NCBI GenBank assembly: GCA_934718275.1
Contig: CAKUZD010000003.1
Coordinates: 62,001 to 126,000 of the forward strand
Reading direction: 5' to 3'
Source of the DNA: an uncultured Candidatus Melainabacteria bacterium
Lineage (GTDB): Bacteria; Cyanobacteriota; Vampirovibrionia; Gastranaerophilales; Gastranaerophilaceae
Length of the DNA: 64,000 nucleotides
In this document: in pieces, positions 1 through 9,312 of the stretch
How the letters are laid out: every line of letters starts with the position of its first letter
Position numbering within the stretch: the first letter of the stretch is position 1
Notes under the pieces: model-generated
What the model was told of the DNA's origin: nothing
Databases searched by the model: none
Seen by the model: only the letters and a program-made list of their open reading frames with translations
Position numbers and translations under genes: made by a program

Positions 1-2
1 CG

Positions 3-2537
3 GCTGCTCAAGGCGTTTCCTACATAACGTTTACGGGAAATACCGATAGGAACATGAATCAAGTTTTGTCTTTGGCTTATGAAAATAAAGGAACCGGTTT
101 ACCGGAAGACTTTCAAGGTGGAATGGGAGTTGTTACTTATGAAGCACCTCAAAGTTTAATTCAAAATGAAGGCATGGATGTAAGAAGTGTAATGCCGTTT
201 CATGAACACAATAACCCTAATGGCGGTTTAAGATATGTTAATATTGCGAAAATTAAAGCGGATAACAACGGAGTGCTTCCGGAGAGAATTGCTGCAAATA
301 GTTTTGTTCCGGCTTTTCCCGGGACAACGGTAGAAGAAGTTGCAAAGGGGTTACATCAAGATGCTAAAGATTTAAGAGTTGTAATTCAAAGTGAGCCAAA
401 TAGCAAAGGTTTAGATGGTACAAGTAAATATATAATTCTTGAACCAACAAGTGCAAGTGGTGTTTTTGAACGTATGTCTGATACTGATATTGGCGCTTTA
501 CAAGAAGTAGAATATCAACTTTTCAAAATTTCTGAAGAAAACCCGGGGTATAACAAAATAAAAGGAACTCCAAATTATTTTATGTATACAAGAGAACTTT
601 CCAAAACGCCAAAACCATATACTTACGGTATTGGAGGGGCTGACGGAATGGATGCTGAAATTAATAATTCAGATTTTTGTAGAGCAGTTTTAAGAGCTGA
701 AGAACAAATGAACACGGAAGAATTTGGCTTTTTTAGACCGGCTAGTATTTGGGGACATGACAGGCCTGTAGCTATGATAACAAGTTTAATAGCTGATGAG
801 TCAGCTAGAGGAAATGATTCTTTTAATGGAGTTATAGCTCATCATACCTTGCATAATCCGGGAAGGAATTATCAAGGAGTTACTGATAATCCGTTTGCTT
901 TTGCGAGAATGGTTTTTAGTAAAGAAGATATTGCTGCAATAAGTAAAGATCCTCAATATGAGTTGTTACAAAACTTTAATGCAAGAGGATGGAATAATTT
1001 GACAGAAGTTGAAAAGAAATTTGTTACATCTGCATTTGAACCTTATATTGGTGTATTTAGAGATATGTTTGGAACATATAATATTACTAAAATTCCAATT
1101 CTTGCAGCAAAATTAAATCCTGATAATTTTTCAACCGGTACGGTATCTCCGAACTTTGATAGAGAAATGAAGTCTGTGGACATGGATGTTGCAGCAGCTA
1201 TTGGTGGTGATTTGCGAGAAGCTAGAACTGTTAGTCCTTTAAATGGCTCAACTCCTGCTAACTTAGGCTTTGATGATAATACCAAAGACTTCGGTAGAGG
1301 CGGAAATACGTTATCTGCAGAAAAAAGCGGTTTTACTCCATTAAAATATAACGGAACAAATATTGATGAAATCGTTGCAAACAGACAGAAAAATGCAAAA
1401 TGGTTAACAGGTATTTTAGCTAATGCTGAAATGGAAGGTCAAGATGCATTAAACCATGTATTCTTTAATGATTTACAAATCGAACAGGGAAGAAGTGTTT
1501 TTGGCAGTCTATCTGAGTTCAAAGATGGTGATATGCTCTTTATGGGTTGGGGTAGACCGGATGAACAGAAAGGTTATCCTTACACATTTGAAGGTTTCTT
1601 GAAATTTTTACAACGAGATGATGTTCCGAAAGAGACAAAATTAAAAACTAAATTAATAGTTGGTGCCGGAGATGCACCTTGGAATAGAGATGCAAAAGAT
1701 TTTCAATTAATCCAAAAGATTTTAAAAGAAATCCAAGAACTTGATGGAGGAGCTTATAAACATAATGCGATGTATGTAGACGGTTTCTTCCCGAATAAAT
1801 TGGTAGCTTGTGCTACTCACGGTATTTTTACGTCAAGACGAGAAATGTGTGGGATTACTCCATTAGAAGCCAAGGCTGCAGGTGTACCTTATATTGCTAC
1901 TGCAACAGGGGGAATGGTTGACTATACAAATGAGTCAAACGGTTGGAAAACAAAAACGGCTCCGGAAATGAATCCGGATTTTGATGGTTTGGATTGGGGA
2001 AATTCTGCGGATGAAATAGATAATACCCGTATTGAACGTGTTTCTGGAGAAGTTTCTGATTGTTTTAAGGAAGCTACGGAAGAATATGTTGAAAAACCTG
2101 AGTCTTATATAGCAAAGGCTAAAAAGAATATAGAAGAAAAACTTGATTGGCATAATAATGCGGAGTTTAATGGTGGAAAACCTGCCAATAAATCTTATAA
2201 GGAAGATATTTGGCATGTAAGCGAAGGGTGGTCAGCAAGAAACAAAGGGAAAATGCGCAGACTTGTTGGTGCTGATTTAACAGAGGTTACAGAATCGACT
2301 AAAGATGCTGTTAGAACTGTTGTGAGTGCTGCAGAGGAAGCTGCGGAGTCTTCGGTAAGAGATACCTCACAAAAAGTTAGGAATAAATGGACAAAAACGA
2401 TAATAGGTTCCGGTGTTGCACTTGCTGCCTTAGGAACAGGAGCTTATATGTATGTAAAACATAGAGCTAAAATTCCGGCTGCTGCAAACAAACCTTCTGA
2501 AACAGAGACTGATAAAAAACTTGCAGTAACTGCATAA
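3..2537 (+). CDS. Glycogen synthase-like (GT5-type) glycosyltransferase, 5'-truncated, with C-terminal membrane anchor
   Basis: The frame is open to the left edge of the window, so the first Met (position 54) need not be the true start. The segment before it reads SYITFTGNTDRN, a short F-T-G motif also seen in other proteins here. GT5 landmarks are recognisable: an N-terminal QGGMGVVTYEAPQ stretch followed by GMDVRSVMP, a HHTLHNPG block resembling the family's HN-Y-QG loop, and a C-terminal SRREMCGITPLEAKAAGVP block with the acidic residue of the EPCG-type motif and a TGG loop. The Lys of the usual K-x-GGL-x-DV donor-binding motif is replaced (FQGGMGVV), so true ADP-glucose synthase activity is uncertain. 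At about 827 counted residues it is much longer than GlgA (about 480), and it ends with a hydrophobic helix (about residues 782-800) and a charged tail. It converges on the next gene with only 3 bases between. Family call fairly sure, substrate unknown. Confidence 0.7.
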   Translation, partial: AAQGVSYITFTGNTDRNMNQVLSLAYENKGTGLPEDFQGGMGVVTYEAPQSLIQNEGMDVRSVMPFHEHNNPNGGLRYVNIAKIKADNNGVLPERIAANSFVPAFPGTTVEEVAKGLHQDAKDLRVVIQSEPNSKGLDGTSKYIILEPTSASGVFERMSDTDIGALQEVEYQLFKISEENPGYNKIKGTPNYFMYTRELSKTPKPYTYGIGGADGMDAEINNSDFCRAVLRAEEQMNTEEFGFFRPASIWGHDRPVAMITSLIADESARGNDSFNGVIAHHTLHNPGRNYQGVTDNPFAFARMVFSKEDIAAISKDPQYELLQNFNARGWNNLTEVEKKFVTSAFEPYIGVFRDMFGTYNITKIPILAAKLNPDNFSTGTVSPNFDREMKSVDMDVAAAIGGDLREARTVSPLNGSTPANLGFDDNTKDFGRGGNTLSAEKSGFTPLKYNGTNIDEIVANRQKNAKWLTGILANAEMEGQDALNHVFFNDLQIEQGRSVFGSLSEFKDGDMLFMGWGRPDEQKGYPYTFEGFLKFLQRDDVPKETKLKTKLIVGAGDAPWNRDAKDFQLIQKILKEIQELDGGAYKHNAMYVDGFFPNKLVACATHGIFTSRREMCGITPLEAKAAGVPYIATATGGMVDYTNESNGWKTKTAPEMNPDFDGLDWGNSADEIDNTRIERVSGEVSDCFKEATEEYVEKPESYIAKAKKNIEEKLDWHNNAEFNGGKPANKSYKEDIWHVSEGWSARNKGKMRRLVGADLTEVTESTKDAVRTVVSAAEEAAESSVRDTSQKVRNKWTKTIIGSGVALAALGTGAYMYVKHRAKIPAAANKPSETETDKKLAVTA

Positions 2538-2540
2538 AAA

Positions 2541-3446
2541 TCAATTATTCTCAGTTAATATATCTACGAGTTCAAAAATTGCGATGAATCTGTTAATAAG
2601 TTCATCGTAATTTTTTTCTTTTAGTAGAGATTTAAATATAAAACCAAATTGCATAGGGCGTTTTTGGCGTAATGCTATTAAGATTGTATTGTTTTTATAT
2701 GACATTTCAAATCCTTTTGCAACAAACAGTTCTCCAAAAGATTTTATTTTTTCCCAAAATTCTTCTGTTATAAAGTTTATGTTTTTATTTTTTTTTGCAA
2801 AAACATATACAAAATTGTTCATATCTTTAATATGCGGATTGTATTGTTTAAAATTGTTATATTTCTTTTCGTTTTTTGAAAATATAATAACGTGGTTGTC
2901 TATAGAGTGTTCCAGTTCTATTTGAATGATTGTTCCTTTAAATAGATTAGGTTTACTAATCCCTTTAACAGGTAATGTTAATTGGGTATTTGAAAGTAGA
3001 ATATTTGTTCCCTTGTATATTCCAAAGTAGTTTGATATATCTTCTTGGGTATCAAAATTATTGAAAAGTTGGGAATCCAATATAGTATCTGTGTTTTGGT
3101 TTTTAGGCCAATTTTTAAAGTTGGCAATAGGAGGAAGAAAAAGTGGGAAAATTTCTTCAATAAGTTTTTTGTGAAATTCTTTGCCTGCAATTATTACACA
3201 AATAATACCTCTGAGAATAAAAGCATACATAACAAAGAGTATAATTGGAAACAGTAATAGTATTGCTTTGTTATAAAAGGCAACATATATTGCTGCAAAC
3301 GCAAAAATTCCTCCAATAAAAAAGCAAAGTGTTGTTAAGAGTATAACTTTTGTTACCAACCTTTTTCTGTATGTTTCGAAAGGTATAATTGCTTGTTTAA
3401 TGTTTTCTCTGAAATATTTATAGTAAATTTCTTTTTTATTTTCCAT
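2541..3446 (-). CDS. DUF3137-like membrane protein
   Basis: A 301-residue protein with two adjacent hydrophobic helices near the N-terminus (about residues 28-52 and 58-82, separated by a few residues), a charged segment, and a soluble C-terminal domain ending in an IALRQKRPMQFG stretch. The arrangement of a Lys-rich N-terminus, a paired membrane hairpin and a soluble domain with an NLFKGTIIQIELE-like strand resembles DUF3137 family proteins, whose function is unknown. It reads toward the preceding glycosyltransferase gene and diverges from yebC. No enzymatic residues are apparent. The DUF assignment is from memory and moderate; membrane topology is the firmer statement. Confidence 0.6.
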   Translation of the reverse strand: MENKKEIYYKYFRENIKQAIIPFETYRKRLVTKVILLTTLCFFIGGIFAFAAIYVAFYNKAILLLFPIILFVMYAFILRGIICVIIAGKEFHKKLIEEIFPLFLPPIANFKNWPKNQNTDTILDSQLFNNFDTQEDISNYFGIYKGTNILLSNTQLTLPVKGISKPNLFKGTIIQIELEHSIDNHVIIFSKNEKKYNNFKQYNPHIKDMNNFVYVFAKKNKNINFITEEFWEKIKSFGELFVAKGFEMSYKNNTILIALRQKRPMQFGFIFKSLLKEKNYDELINRFIAIFELVDILTENN

Positions 3447-3524
3447 AAAATTTATTTTACCACAATTTAATAGAATTTTTGTGGTAGAATTTTATCAGAT
3501 GTAGTAGGAAAAGAGGATTTCAAA

Positions 3525-4277
3525 ATGTCAGGACACTCAAAATGGTCAACAATTAAACATAAAAAAGCAAAAGTAGATTCGCAACGCGCGGTTGTATTTC
3601 AAAAATACTCAAGAGAATTAATAGTATCAGCAAGATTGGGAGGACCTGATCCTGCAGGAAATTTCAGATTGAGAACTGCTATAGAAAAAGCTAAGGCTGC
3701 AGGATTGCCAAACGATAATATCAAACGTGCCATTGAAAAAGGTGCGGGTGCAGGTGCTGCAGATAATTATGAAGAATTAATATATGAAGGTTACGCGGCC
3801 GGTGGTGTTGCCGTAGTTGTTGAAGCTATGACCGATAACAGGAACAGGACAGCAGGAGATATTAGAAGTTTCTTTACTAAGTTTAACGGTAGTTTAGGTG
3901 CAACAGGTTGTGTCGGATGGATGTTTGATCAACGAGGAGTTATCACATTTAGTGAAGATAATACAGATTTTGAAAAATTGTTTGAAGCTGCGATTTCATT
4001 AGATGCTTTGGATGTAACAGAAGAAGATGGTACATACAAAGTATTAACTTCTCCTGAAAATTTTCAAGCGGTAGTAGAAGGTCTAGAAGCTGCAGGATTT
4101 CAAAGTGAATCAGCAGAACTTACAAGAATTCCTCAAAATACTGTTGAGGTCAATGATGAGCAAACAGCTAAATATGTAATGTTATTGTTGGAAAAACTTG
4201 AAGAACATGATGATGTTCAAAATGTTTATGCAAACTTCGATATTCCTGATGAAATATTGCAAAAGTTGGATGTGTAA
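3525..4277 (+). CDS. yebC: YebC/PmpR-family protein
   Basis: This 250-residue protein begins with the family hallmark MSGHSKWSTIKHKKAK and keeps the conserved GG-x-DP-x-N-x-x-LR and N-x-x-R-x-x-x-DIR blocks, at full family length. YebC/TACO1-family proteins have been described as transcriptional regulators and more recently as factors helping ribosomes through difficult peptide sequences. A purine-rich AAGAGGA site lies just before the start. Its stop overlaps the ATG of the downstream diguanylate cyclase gene by one base (TAATG), so the two are probably co-translated. Confidence 0.95.
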   Translation: MSGHSKWSTIKHKKAKVDSQRAVVFQKYSRELIVSARLGGPDPAGNFRLRTAIEKAKAAGLPNDNIKRAIEKGAGAGAADNYEELIYEGYAAGGVAVVVEAMTDNRNRTAGDIRSFFTKFNGSLGATGCVGWMFDQRGVITFSEDNTDFEKLFEAAISLDALDVTEEDGTYKVLTSPENFQAVVEGLEAAGFQSESAELTRIPQNTVEVNDEQTAKYVMLLLEKLEEHDDVQNVYANFDIPDEILQKLDV

Positions 4278-5611
4278 TGCAAACGCTTAAAGAAATAGAA
4301 CAATTATCAATCAGACTGAATGATGCATATAATTCCTCCGGAATAATAAATGTTTTGGAGGAGTTTTTGCCGTCTGTAAATATTTTTATATATGACGGAA
4401 CATCAGAAACACTTAGAAATTTTTCTAAAAGTTGGATTTCTATAGACGAGTTTTTGGAAAAAGAAAAATCAAAAAATTTATATTCAATTTATGAAAAATT
4501 AAAAACAGAAAAGTTTGTTTTGGATGGGAATTTATTATATTATCCGTTGTTTCGAGGTCAAAAATTAATAGGGATAATGGAGTTTGAAGAAAATCTGGAT
4601 AAAAATGCATTAGATTTTTTAAATATTGCATCCTTTTTAATTTCTTTGAAAATTCAAAACGTTATTTTGCTTGACAGAATGCAAAAAAATATTGATTTTC
4701 ATGATGCTATGAAAAATATTGCCAAGATTATTGAAACTCAATATGAAACAAGTTATATTACTCCGATAATAGGTGAAATGATTGATAAGTTTGTGTCTGA
4801 CCACTTAATATATATTTTTTTGAAAAATAGATTAATTTGGCCAAAAGCATGTAATGATGATAAGATATTTGAATTAATAAAATGTTTGAATAATAAATCT
4901 GAATATATTCTTACTCCTGATAAAAAAATCGGTGTATTTCCTTTGATAAGTGAAGGAAAATTGTTAGGTAGTATTGTTACAAAAAGTACAGATAATGTTT
5001 TGAGTGAAAAAGAAATAAATTATTTAGAGCAACTTACTAATCAAGCAGCAACAACAATCAGTCGAGCAAATGTATATGCTGAAATATTAAAACATGCAAC
5101 ATTAGATGCTTTGACCGGTTTTAATAACCGCCGACAGTTAGAAGAACGTATTAAGCAAGAAGTGTCAAGTGCAAAGAGGCAAAAGAGAAATTTATGCGCA
5201 ATTATGACTGATATAGATTTTTTCAAAAATGTTAACGATACTTATGGTCATGCTGCCGGAGATTTGGTTTTAAAAACTGTTTCTAAAGTTATTAAATTGC
5301 AGTTGAGAGACTATGATATTGCAGGGCGGTATGGCGGAGAGGAGTTTTCTATAATTCTTCCGTATACAAAATTAACAGAAGCCAAAATGGTTGCAGAGAG
5401 ATTGCGTAGAGCTGTTGAATGTGCTAAGATTGATATTTCAAAAGTTAACAGTGATGTTCAAGAAAAGATTATTGGTGTTACAATAAGTCTTGGTATTGCA
5501 GAATATGAAGTCGGAGATGATGAAAAAACAATTCTTCAAAAAGCCGATAAAGCTTTATATAAAGCAAAAGAAAGTGGAAGGAACAGGTCTGAAGTTTATG
5601 AAAACATATAA
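4277..5611 (+). CDS. GAF-like/GGDEF diguanylate cyclase
   Basis: 444 residues. The C-terminal third is a GGDEF domain: LTGFNNRRQLEE at its start, a D-I-D-F-F-K-x-x-N-D-x-x-G-H core, the active-site GGEEF at residues 353-357, and SLGIAEY near the end. An intact RxxD inhibitory site (RDYD) lies five residues before GGEEF, so product inhibition by cyclic di-GMP is expected. The N-terminal 260 residues look like one or two degenerate GAF-type sensor domains with no membrane helices, so the enzyme is probably cytosolic. Its ATG overlaps the yebC stop by one base and its 3' end overlaps tsaE by 14 bases, giving a tightly coupled operon. The signal sensed is unknown. Confidence 0.9.
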   Translation: MQTLKEIEQLSIRLNDAYNSSGIINVLEEFLPSVNIFIYDGTSETLRNFSKSWISIDEFLEKEKSKNLYSIYEKLKTEKFVLDGNLLYYPLFRGQKLIGIMEFEENLDKNALDFLNIASFLISLKIQNVILLDRMQKNIDFHDAMKNIAKIIETQYETSYITPIIGEMIDKFVSDHLIYIFLKNRLIWPKACNDDKIFELIKCLNNKSEYILTPDKKIGVFPLISEGKLLGSIVTKSTDNVLSEKEINYLEQLTNQAATTISRANVYAEILKHATLDALTGFNNRRQLEERIKQEVSSAKRQKRNLCAIMTDIDFFKNVNDTYGHAAGDLVLKTVSKVIKLQLRDYDIAGRYGGEEFSIILPYTKLTEAKMVAERLRRAVECAKIDISKVNSDVQEKIIGVTISLGIAEYEVGDDEKTILQKADKALYKAKESGRNRSEVYENI

Positions 5612-6059
5612 ACAAATTTGTCATAATATAGATGATACAAAAGAGTTGGCGGAACGTTTTGCGAAGTTAATTACGGACGGTTGTTTTGTTAATTTGTATG
5701 GTGAAATTGGTGCAGGAAAAACAGCTTTTGTTAAACTTGTTGCGGATGCTTTGGATGTTAAAGAAAAGGTCACAAGTCCGAGTTTTGTTATTTTAAATGA
5801 ATATCATACAGGTTCTATTCCGATTTATCATTTTGATTTATATAGATTAGAAAACGAAGGGATAAAAACAATTTATGATGAACTAAGGGAATATTCAGAA
5901 GGAAAGCAGGTTACTTTTGTTGAGTGGGCTGAATTTAACCAAAATGAAGCTCCTTTTAATCATATTGAAGTTAACGTTACATATAATGACGATGACTCTA
6001 GAACTTATGAATTTAAATCAGTTGGTCAAGATGAGATTATAGAAGGGTTGCAAAAATGA
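5598..6059 (+). CDS. tsaE: tRNA threonylcarbamoyladenosine biosynthesis ATPase TsaE
   Basis: TsaE is the ATPase that works with TsaB and TsaD to make t6A37 on ANN-decoding tRNAs. The start chosen is ATG 5598, giving MKTYKQICHN and 153 residues, the normal family length. A longer reading from 5490 is only overlap with the upstream gene. Visible motifs are the P-loop GEIGAGKT (residues 35-42), SPSF, HFDLYRL and FVEWAEF, all characteristic. It overlaps the diguanylate cyclase gene by 14 bases and tsaB by 4 (ATGA), consistent with translational coupling. Confidence 0.95.
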   Translation: MKTYKQICHNIDDTKELAERFAKLITDGCFVNLYGEIGAGKTAFVKLVADALDVKEKVTSPSFVILNEYHTGSIPIYHFDLYRLENEGIKTIYDELREYSEGKQVTFVEWAEFNQNEAPFNHIEVNVTYNDDDSRTYEFKSVGQDEIIEGLQK

Positions 6060-6664
6060 TTACACTTGCATTTGATACATGTTTAGATAAAATGTATGTA
6101 GCTTTGAAACGAGACGGAAAAGTTTTGTCGTCTAAAATTGTTGAAAATCAGGATAATAAGTATCATTCTGCTTTTTTGATTTCAACTCTGCAAGAAGTAA
6201 TGTCTGTTAATAACATAAAACCGCAAGATGTAAACTTGATTGCAGTAAACATCGGTCCGGGCAGTTTTACCGGGATAAGAGCTTGTGTGACGGTTGCCCG
6301 TGTGATGGCTCAACAGTTAAATTGTAAGGCTGTTGGAGTTTCTTCATTGGAAATTTTATCTAAAATTACAGATAACGAAAATCGGTTAGTTGCGCTTGAT
6401 GCAAGAAAAGACAGTGCTTATTTATATTATAATAGAGAAATTAAGGGTGCTGTAAAGTTGGATGTTGTTAAGGAAATAATAAAGAATGGAAATTATTATG
6501 TAATTACTGATGACAAATTACAACCGATTTTAGGAGGAATTTCATATCAACAATCTACATATCAATTGGGAGAAATTCTTGCGGATATTGCAGAGAATAA
6601 AGATGTGGAAGGGAATTGGCGAAAACTAAAACCATTATATATCCAACCGCCTCCGGGAGTATAA
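6056..6664 (+). CDS. tsaB: tRNA threonylcarbamoyladenosine biosynthesis protein TsaB
   Basis: A 202-residue ASKHA-fold protein, the dimerisation partner of TsaD in t6A synthesis. It has the family start ITLAFDTCLDKMYVAL and the conserved NIGPGSFTGIRA segment. TsaB lacks the metal-binding histidines of TsaD and none are seen here. The start ATG overlaps the tsaE stop by four bases, so the two subunits of the same complex are probably made together. The sequence ends with a proline-rich YIQPPPGV tail. Confidence 0.93.
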   Translation: MITLAFDTCLDKMYVALKRDGKVLSSKIVENQDNKYHSAFLISTLQEVMSVNNIKPQDVNLIAVNIGPGSFTGIRACVTVARVMAQQLNCKAVGVSSLEILSKITDNENRLVALDARKDSAYLYYNREIKGAVKLDVVKEIIKNGNYYVITDDKLQPILGGISYQQSTYQLGEILADIAENKDVEGNWRKLKPLYIQPPPGV

Positions 6665-6731
6665 TTCGTTTTTGATGCTTTAAAATTCTTTAAAACGGGA
6701 ATATTATAATTGAAGAATAATTAAGGCGGTT

Positions 6732-7679
6732 ATGGAGAAAAAAGTTTTAAAAACGCAGAAATCATCTTTCAAGGTTCCTGAAATTCCACTAACTCGTAAG
6801 GAATTAAAAAATCTTTTAAATTATCATATACCTTGTCTCTGTTGTGGTATGGAAATGCTTCATCCTGATATTTATATGGAACTTATGGGTAACAAACTTC
6901 TTGAAGGGGCTGCAGCTTTAGTTATTCCTGTGTTAGAGCCGTTTGAGAAAATTATGCATCCTGTTGAAAGACAGGTTTTTAATATGTTTAAGAGTATGGC
7001 TATAAAGTATCCGAACAAGAATTTTCAAGAATTATTATTGATGCGTAAGAATGTTCATGAGCTTGCGTTAGTAAAAATTCAGAGTGTTATTTTTAATAAA
7101 ATAAGTTTTTATAGGCGGATATTGCCTAAAAAAATGGCTCGTTCATTACGAAAACTAATGATAAAGACAAATGATATAATTTTTGATCCTATGCCTCACA
7201 AGCCTTTTTCAAGAAGAATTTTTATTCATAAAATAAAAAGTATTGTAAAAAACTTGGATAATGAAAAAATAAAGAATGAGATAATTGAAATAGCAAGGCG
7301 TTTGCCTCGTTCGAGTGATGAAGTTTGTGCTTTTGTTGTGAAAAATGCGCGTAAACGCTCGGAAATAATAGCTCTTAATTTAATCCATCCGTCTGTAGGT
7401 ACATTTGAACATTTGTTGCCAAAATGTATGAAGGGTATGAATAATTCTTTGAATTTTGCCCTAGAATGCTCATATTGTAATAATTCACGACATCACTATC
7501 CGATAGCTGAACAAATAGAAGAAAATCCTTTTATGCCACAAAACGCTCAATTGCAAGTTGATAAGCTGATTGCATTGTGTAAAAAGGGGTATTGTAAACA
7601 GGAATATATTCAAAATCTTCAAGCTACACTTCAATGTTTATCAGATAGTATTATTTGTTTAGATATTAGTAAACTATAA
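6732..7679 (+). CDS. Protein with interrupted HNH/zinc motif (short paralogue)
   Basis: 315 residues, product unknown. A CLCCG zinc knuckle sits at residues 35-39. About 185 helical, basic residues later the sequence reads TFEHLLPK (E226, H227), then N-rich NNSLNFA (237-243) and CSYCNN (C246, C249). Together these give the C-x-x-C, E-H, N and C-x-x-C-N elements of an HNH nuclease, but with a large insertion after the first zinc pair. The next gene encodes a longer protein with the same plan, so the two are paralogues. AAGGCGG precedes the ATG. Nuclease activity is an inference; a structural zinc domain without catalysis is possible. Confidence 0.6.
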   Translation: MEKKVLKTQKSSFKVPEIPLTRKELKNLLNYHIPCLCCGMEMLHPDIYMELMGNKLLEGAAALVIPVLEPFEKIMHPVERQVFNMFKSMAIKYPNKNFQELLLMRKNVHELALVKIQSVIFNKISFYRRILPKKMARSLRKLMIKTNDIIFDPMPHKPFSRRIFIHKIKSIVKNLDNEKIKNEIIEIARRLPRSSDEVCAFVVKNARKRSEIIALNLIHPSVGTFEHLLPKCMKGMNNSLNFALECSYCNNSRHHYPIAEQIEENPFMPQNAQLQVDKLIALCKKGYCKQEYIQNLQATLQCLSDSIICLDISKL

Positions 7680-7736
7680 ACGTAACAGTAATTTAACATA
7701 CTAGCAAATTTTTTTGTTTAGTAGTATTTTCTTGTT

Positions 7737-9227
7737 ATGAATGTTTCGCCTGTATCTTATAGAATAAATAATGTTAATGTTATAAAAAATAACTCCGATT
7801 CTAAAGGAGTGTCTCAAAATTTTGTTGTTCCAAAGACGGGTGTTGGTGATAGCGTGTCTTTTACGGGAGTTCCGAAGTATAGACCGTTAAAGTTTAAGCA
7901 ACTATCTTCAATGGCAGACTTGAAAACATTGGCTAAAGGTGGACATCAAACCTGTATTTGGTGTGGTGGTAGAATGTTTCATCCTGAAGAACTTGAAACA
8001 TTTCAATATATAACTAAAAGAATATCCAAGAGCGGTGAGTTGTTTTCACGGGTTATGTTGCATTTTCAAGATTACTTGCCTCCGGAATATGTAAAATTAA
8101 TAAAAAAGGTTTCTGCTTATAGTGTTGCCAATCCTGAACAAAGCTTGAAATCCGTGTTACAAAAAATGTTGCCGGAAGCGCAATCAAAATTGGAGCGTAA
8201 GCAGTTTTTAGTGTTTCATAAAATGAAAAAATTAAGTTTGGATTTGCCTCAAGAACTCAAAAAAGATTTTGATATTTTATTAGAAAACAGCAGGTATAGA
8301 GTTTTAGGCGTTTCACACATGGAAGATTTTAGTGCAAAGGAATTTTGCTACCAATTAAATAATTTGGTTAAAAGATTGCCTACAAACTTTCCTAAACAAA
8401 AAATAACAGATATAGCCGGTATATTGACACATCCTGCATTAAGAGATGAATCCAATGTGAATGTTTCTCATTTTTTTGAAACATTTTACAGACAATTAAA
8501 AATTAATCCTCATTCAAATGGTAATTATATATCTCCTAAACATCCCGATTGGAGGAATAAGGCTAAATTACTAGTAATAAAATTAATAAATGAAATGGGT
8601 GAAAGTACAAATAGAGCCGGAAAAAAGGAAATTAATGAACTTTGTAATAGAGCAAGTGATTTAATTTTACATAAGCCGACTGTTGTTCCTTTCAGTAACA
8701 AGGCTTTTGGGTATAAATTAAATGAGATTTTGGATAAGGCAAATAATAAAGGTCTGCAGGAAAAATTTAATATGATTAATTTCCCTTCTTCCACGAGTGA
8801 TATGAATGCTTTTATTGTAAAGAATAGAAATGTTCCGGAAGAAACGTGGATTCACAATTTTTTAAAAAGCTCAGAAGTTACTCTTGAACATATTGTTCCA
8901 ATATTAAGAAAGACTTCAGTAAAGCAACTAAGTAAATCTAACAAGCCAAAGAATGTTGTTTCAAGGACTCGGAAAGGTGAAAACAATCTTGGGAATTGGT
9001 CGTTAGCGCATGCTTGGTGTAATGTAAGACATGGTTGCGAAAATATAAAAGGAGATAATTTTCCTTTTAGTAAGGAAGCAGGAGTAAAATATTTTAAAAC
9101 AATGATTGCCGATGCAAACAAAGGTCTTTTTGCCGGAGAAACAATAATTCAAATGGCTCGCAATTATTTTTTGGAAACAGGTATTAAAATTAATTTAAAA
9201 GGTTTAAAATATTCGTCTGAATATTAA
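7737..9227 (+). CDS. Protein with interrupted HNH/zinc motif (long paralogue)
   Basis: 496 residues, paralogous to the preceding gene. It has an N-terminal low-complexity extension with a VSFTG motif (residues 40-44), then TCIWCGG (C73, C76) and MFHPEE matching MLHPDI of its neighbour. A long helical region of about 300 residues follows, then VTLEHIVP (E384, H385), GENNLGNWSLAHAWCN and a GC. The last zinc pair is altered: the position of the first Cys is occupied by His (H425-A-W-C428). No signal peptide or membrane helix. Function unknown; an HNH-like fold is likely, and the N-terminal tail may be a sorting or interaction segment. Confidence 0.6.
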   Translation: MNVSPVSYRINNVNVIKNNSDSKGVSQNFVVPKTGVGDSVSFTGVPKYRPLKFKQLSSMADLKTLAKGGHQTCIWCGGRMFHPEELETFQYITKRISKSGELFSRVMLHFQDYLPPEYVKLIKKVSAYSVANPEQSLKSVLQKMLPEAQSKLERKQFLVFHKMKKLSLDLPQELKKDFDILLENSRYRVLGVSHMEDFSAKEFCYQLNNLVKRLPTNFPKQKITDIAGILTHPALRDESNVNVSHFFETFYRQLKINPHSNGNYISPKHPDWRNKAKLLVIKLINEMGESTNRAGKKEINELCNRASDLILHKPTVVPFSNKAFGYKLNEILDKANNKGLQEKFNMINFPSSTSDMNAFIVKNRNVPEETWIHNFLKSSEVTLEHIVPILRKTSVKQLSKSNKPKNVVSRTRKGENNLGNWSLAHAWCNVRHGCENIKGDNFPFSKEAGVKYFKTMIADANKGLFAGETIIQMARNYFLETGIKINLKGLKYSSEY

Positions 9228-9312
9228 CATTTGTAAAAAGTTGTCTAAAATATTAAATTTTTTATTTTAAATAGCCGACTAAGTATCTGTACTTAATGAG
9301 GGATAAATTAAA

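Noticed and set aside
1043..1285. Long antisense frames inside the first gene and in many other genes
   Set aside because: They lie wholly within well-supported genes, lack ribosome-binding sites and give Phe/Ser/Ile-rich translations typical of antisense reading in AT-rich DNA.
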